NCBI RefSeq assembly: GCF_009601505.1
Contig: NZ_WITC01000121.1
Span: 103,884 to 167,883 of the forward strand
Direction of reading: 5' to 3'
Source of the DNA: Sinorhizobium terangae
GTDB lineage: Bacteria; Pseudomonadota; Alphaproteobacteria; Rhizobiales; Rhizobiaceae
Length of the DNA: 64,000 bases
Shown here: positions 63,944 to 64,000 of the stretch, piece after piece
How the letters are laid out: each line of letters begins with the position of its first letter
How positions within the stretch are numbered: the stretch's first letter is position 1
Notes under the pieces: generated by a model
The model's input: only the letters and a program-made list of their open reading frames with translations
Told to the model about the DNA's origin: nothing
The model's database searches: none
Made by a program: the position numbers and the translations under genes

Positions 63944-64000
63944 TGCTGGCCTCCTCACCAGCAATGATCTTGAATCACAATCCCAACAAAAAGGGAATCC

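Larger units (their letters stand above)
62982..64000 (-). mobile_element. IS630-family insertion sequence, right end outside the window
   Basis: The left end begins GAGTCTGTCAGACCTACG right after a TA dinucleotide (62980-62981), the target used by IS630 elements. It contains a two-part transposase on the minus strand. At least 1019 bp are present; members are usually about 1.0-1.2 kb, so the right end should be within about 150 bp of the edge. The left terminus contains the short palindrome GTCTGTCAGAC. Confidence 0.85.

Overview
This window reads as core chromosome of a rhizobium, most likely Sinorhizobium/Ensifer. The reasons are the GC-rich codon use, the gene order rpsB-tsf-pyrH-frr-uppS-cdsA-rseP-bamA-lpxD-fabZ-lpxA-lpxI-lpxB, an ExoR of 268 residues, several intergenic elements that look like RIMEs (Rhizobium-specific intergenic mosaic elements), and two tandem small RNAs of the alpha-r14 (NfeR1, 'cuckoo') type. 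I could not run a search, so the genus is inferred.

Layout. 1-13840: translation, nucleotide and envelope genes on the + strand: a partial envelope protein (probably EipB), ribosomal protein S2, EF-Ts, UMP kinase, ribosome recycling factor, undecaprenyl-PP synthase, CDP-diglyceride synthase, the site-2 protease RseP, BamA, and the lipid A genes. 13871-22131: citrate synthase (minus strand), a ComEC-like channel, ExbB/ExbD, a PIMT-like methyltransferase and TolC. 22408-28026: PopZ, valyl-tRNA synthetase and a FadL-type porin. 28503-33599: ExoR (regulator of exopolysaccharide, motility and symbiosis), exonuclease III, cardiolipin synthase, an A-type Fe-S carrier and a dGTPase-like protein. 33697-41227: ArgS, a large SPOR-domain protein, NagZ, ScpA and ScpB. 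41302-49800: an orphan ABC ATPase, TatABC, SerS, SurE, Pcm, an unknown gene preceded by a perfect CtrA box, and a LysM/LytM lipoprotein. 49833-55790: a DUF815 ATPase, YajC, a SecD-SecF fusion, and homologues of the complex I assembly factors NDUFAF3 and NDUFAF6. 55976-62851: TrmFO, two DUF1127 mini-proteins with two alpha-r14 sRNAs, a DUF2157/GDYXXLXY pair, tRNA-Leu(UAG) and trigger factor. 62982 to the end: an IS630-family insertion sequence inserted into a RIME and cut by the window edge.

How it fits together. Much of the window builds or polices the cell envelope: lipid A synthesis, BAM assembly, Sec and Tat export, regulated proteolysis, peptidoglycan remodelling and recycling, TolC export and the ExoR circuit. 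Cell-cycle genes (popZ, scpAB, SPOR, LytM) are interleaved, and two of the promoters nearby carry CtrA-like boxes.

No defence island, prophage, CRISPR array or biosynthetic cluster is visible, and I see no clear undescribed multi-gene system. The best leads are regulatory: the sRNA/DUF1127 cluster, the CtrA box before an unknown gene, a 95-nt inverted repeat upstream of exoR, a palindrome upstream of tolC, and repeats that have altered a coding end or taken an insertion.
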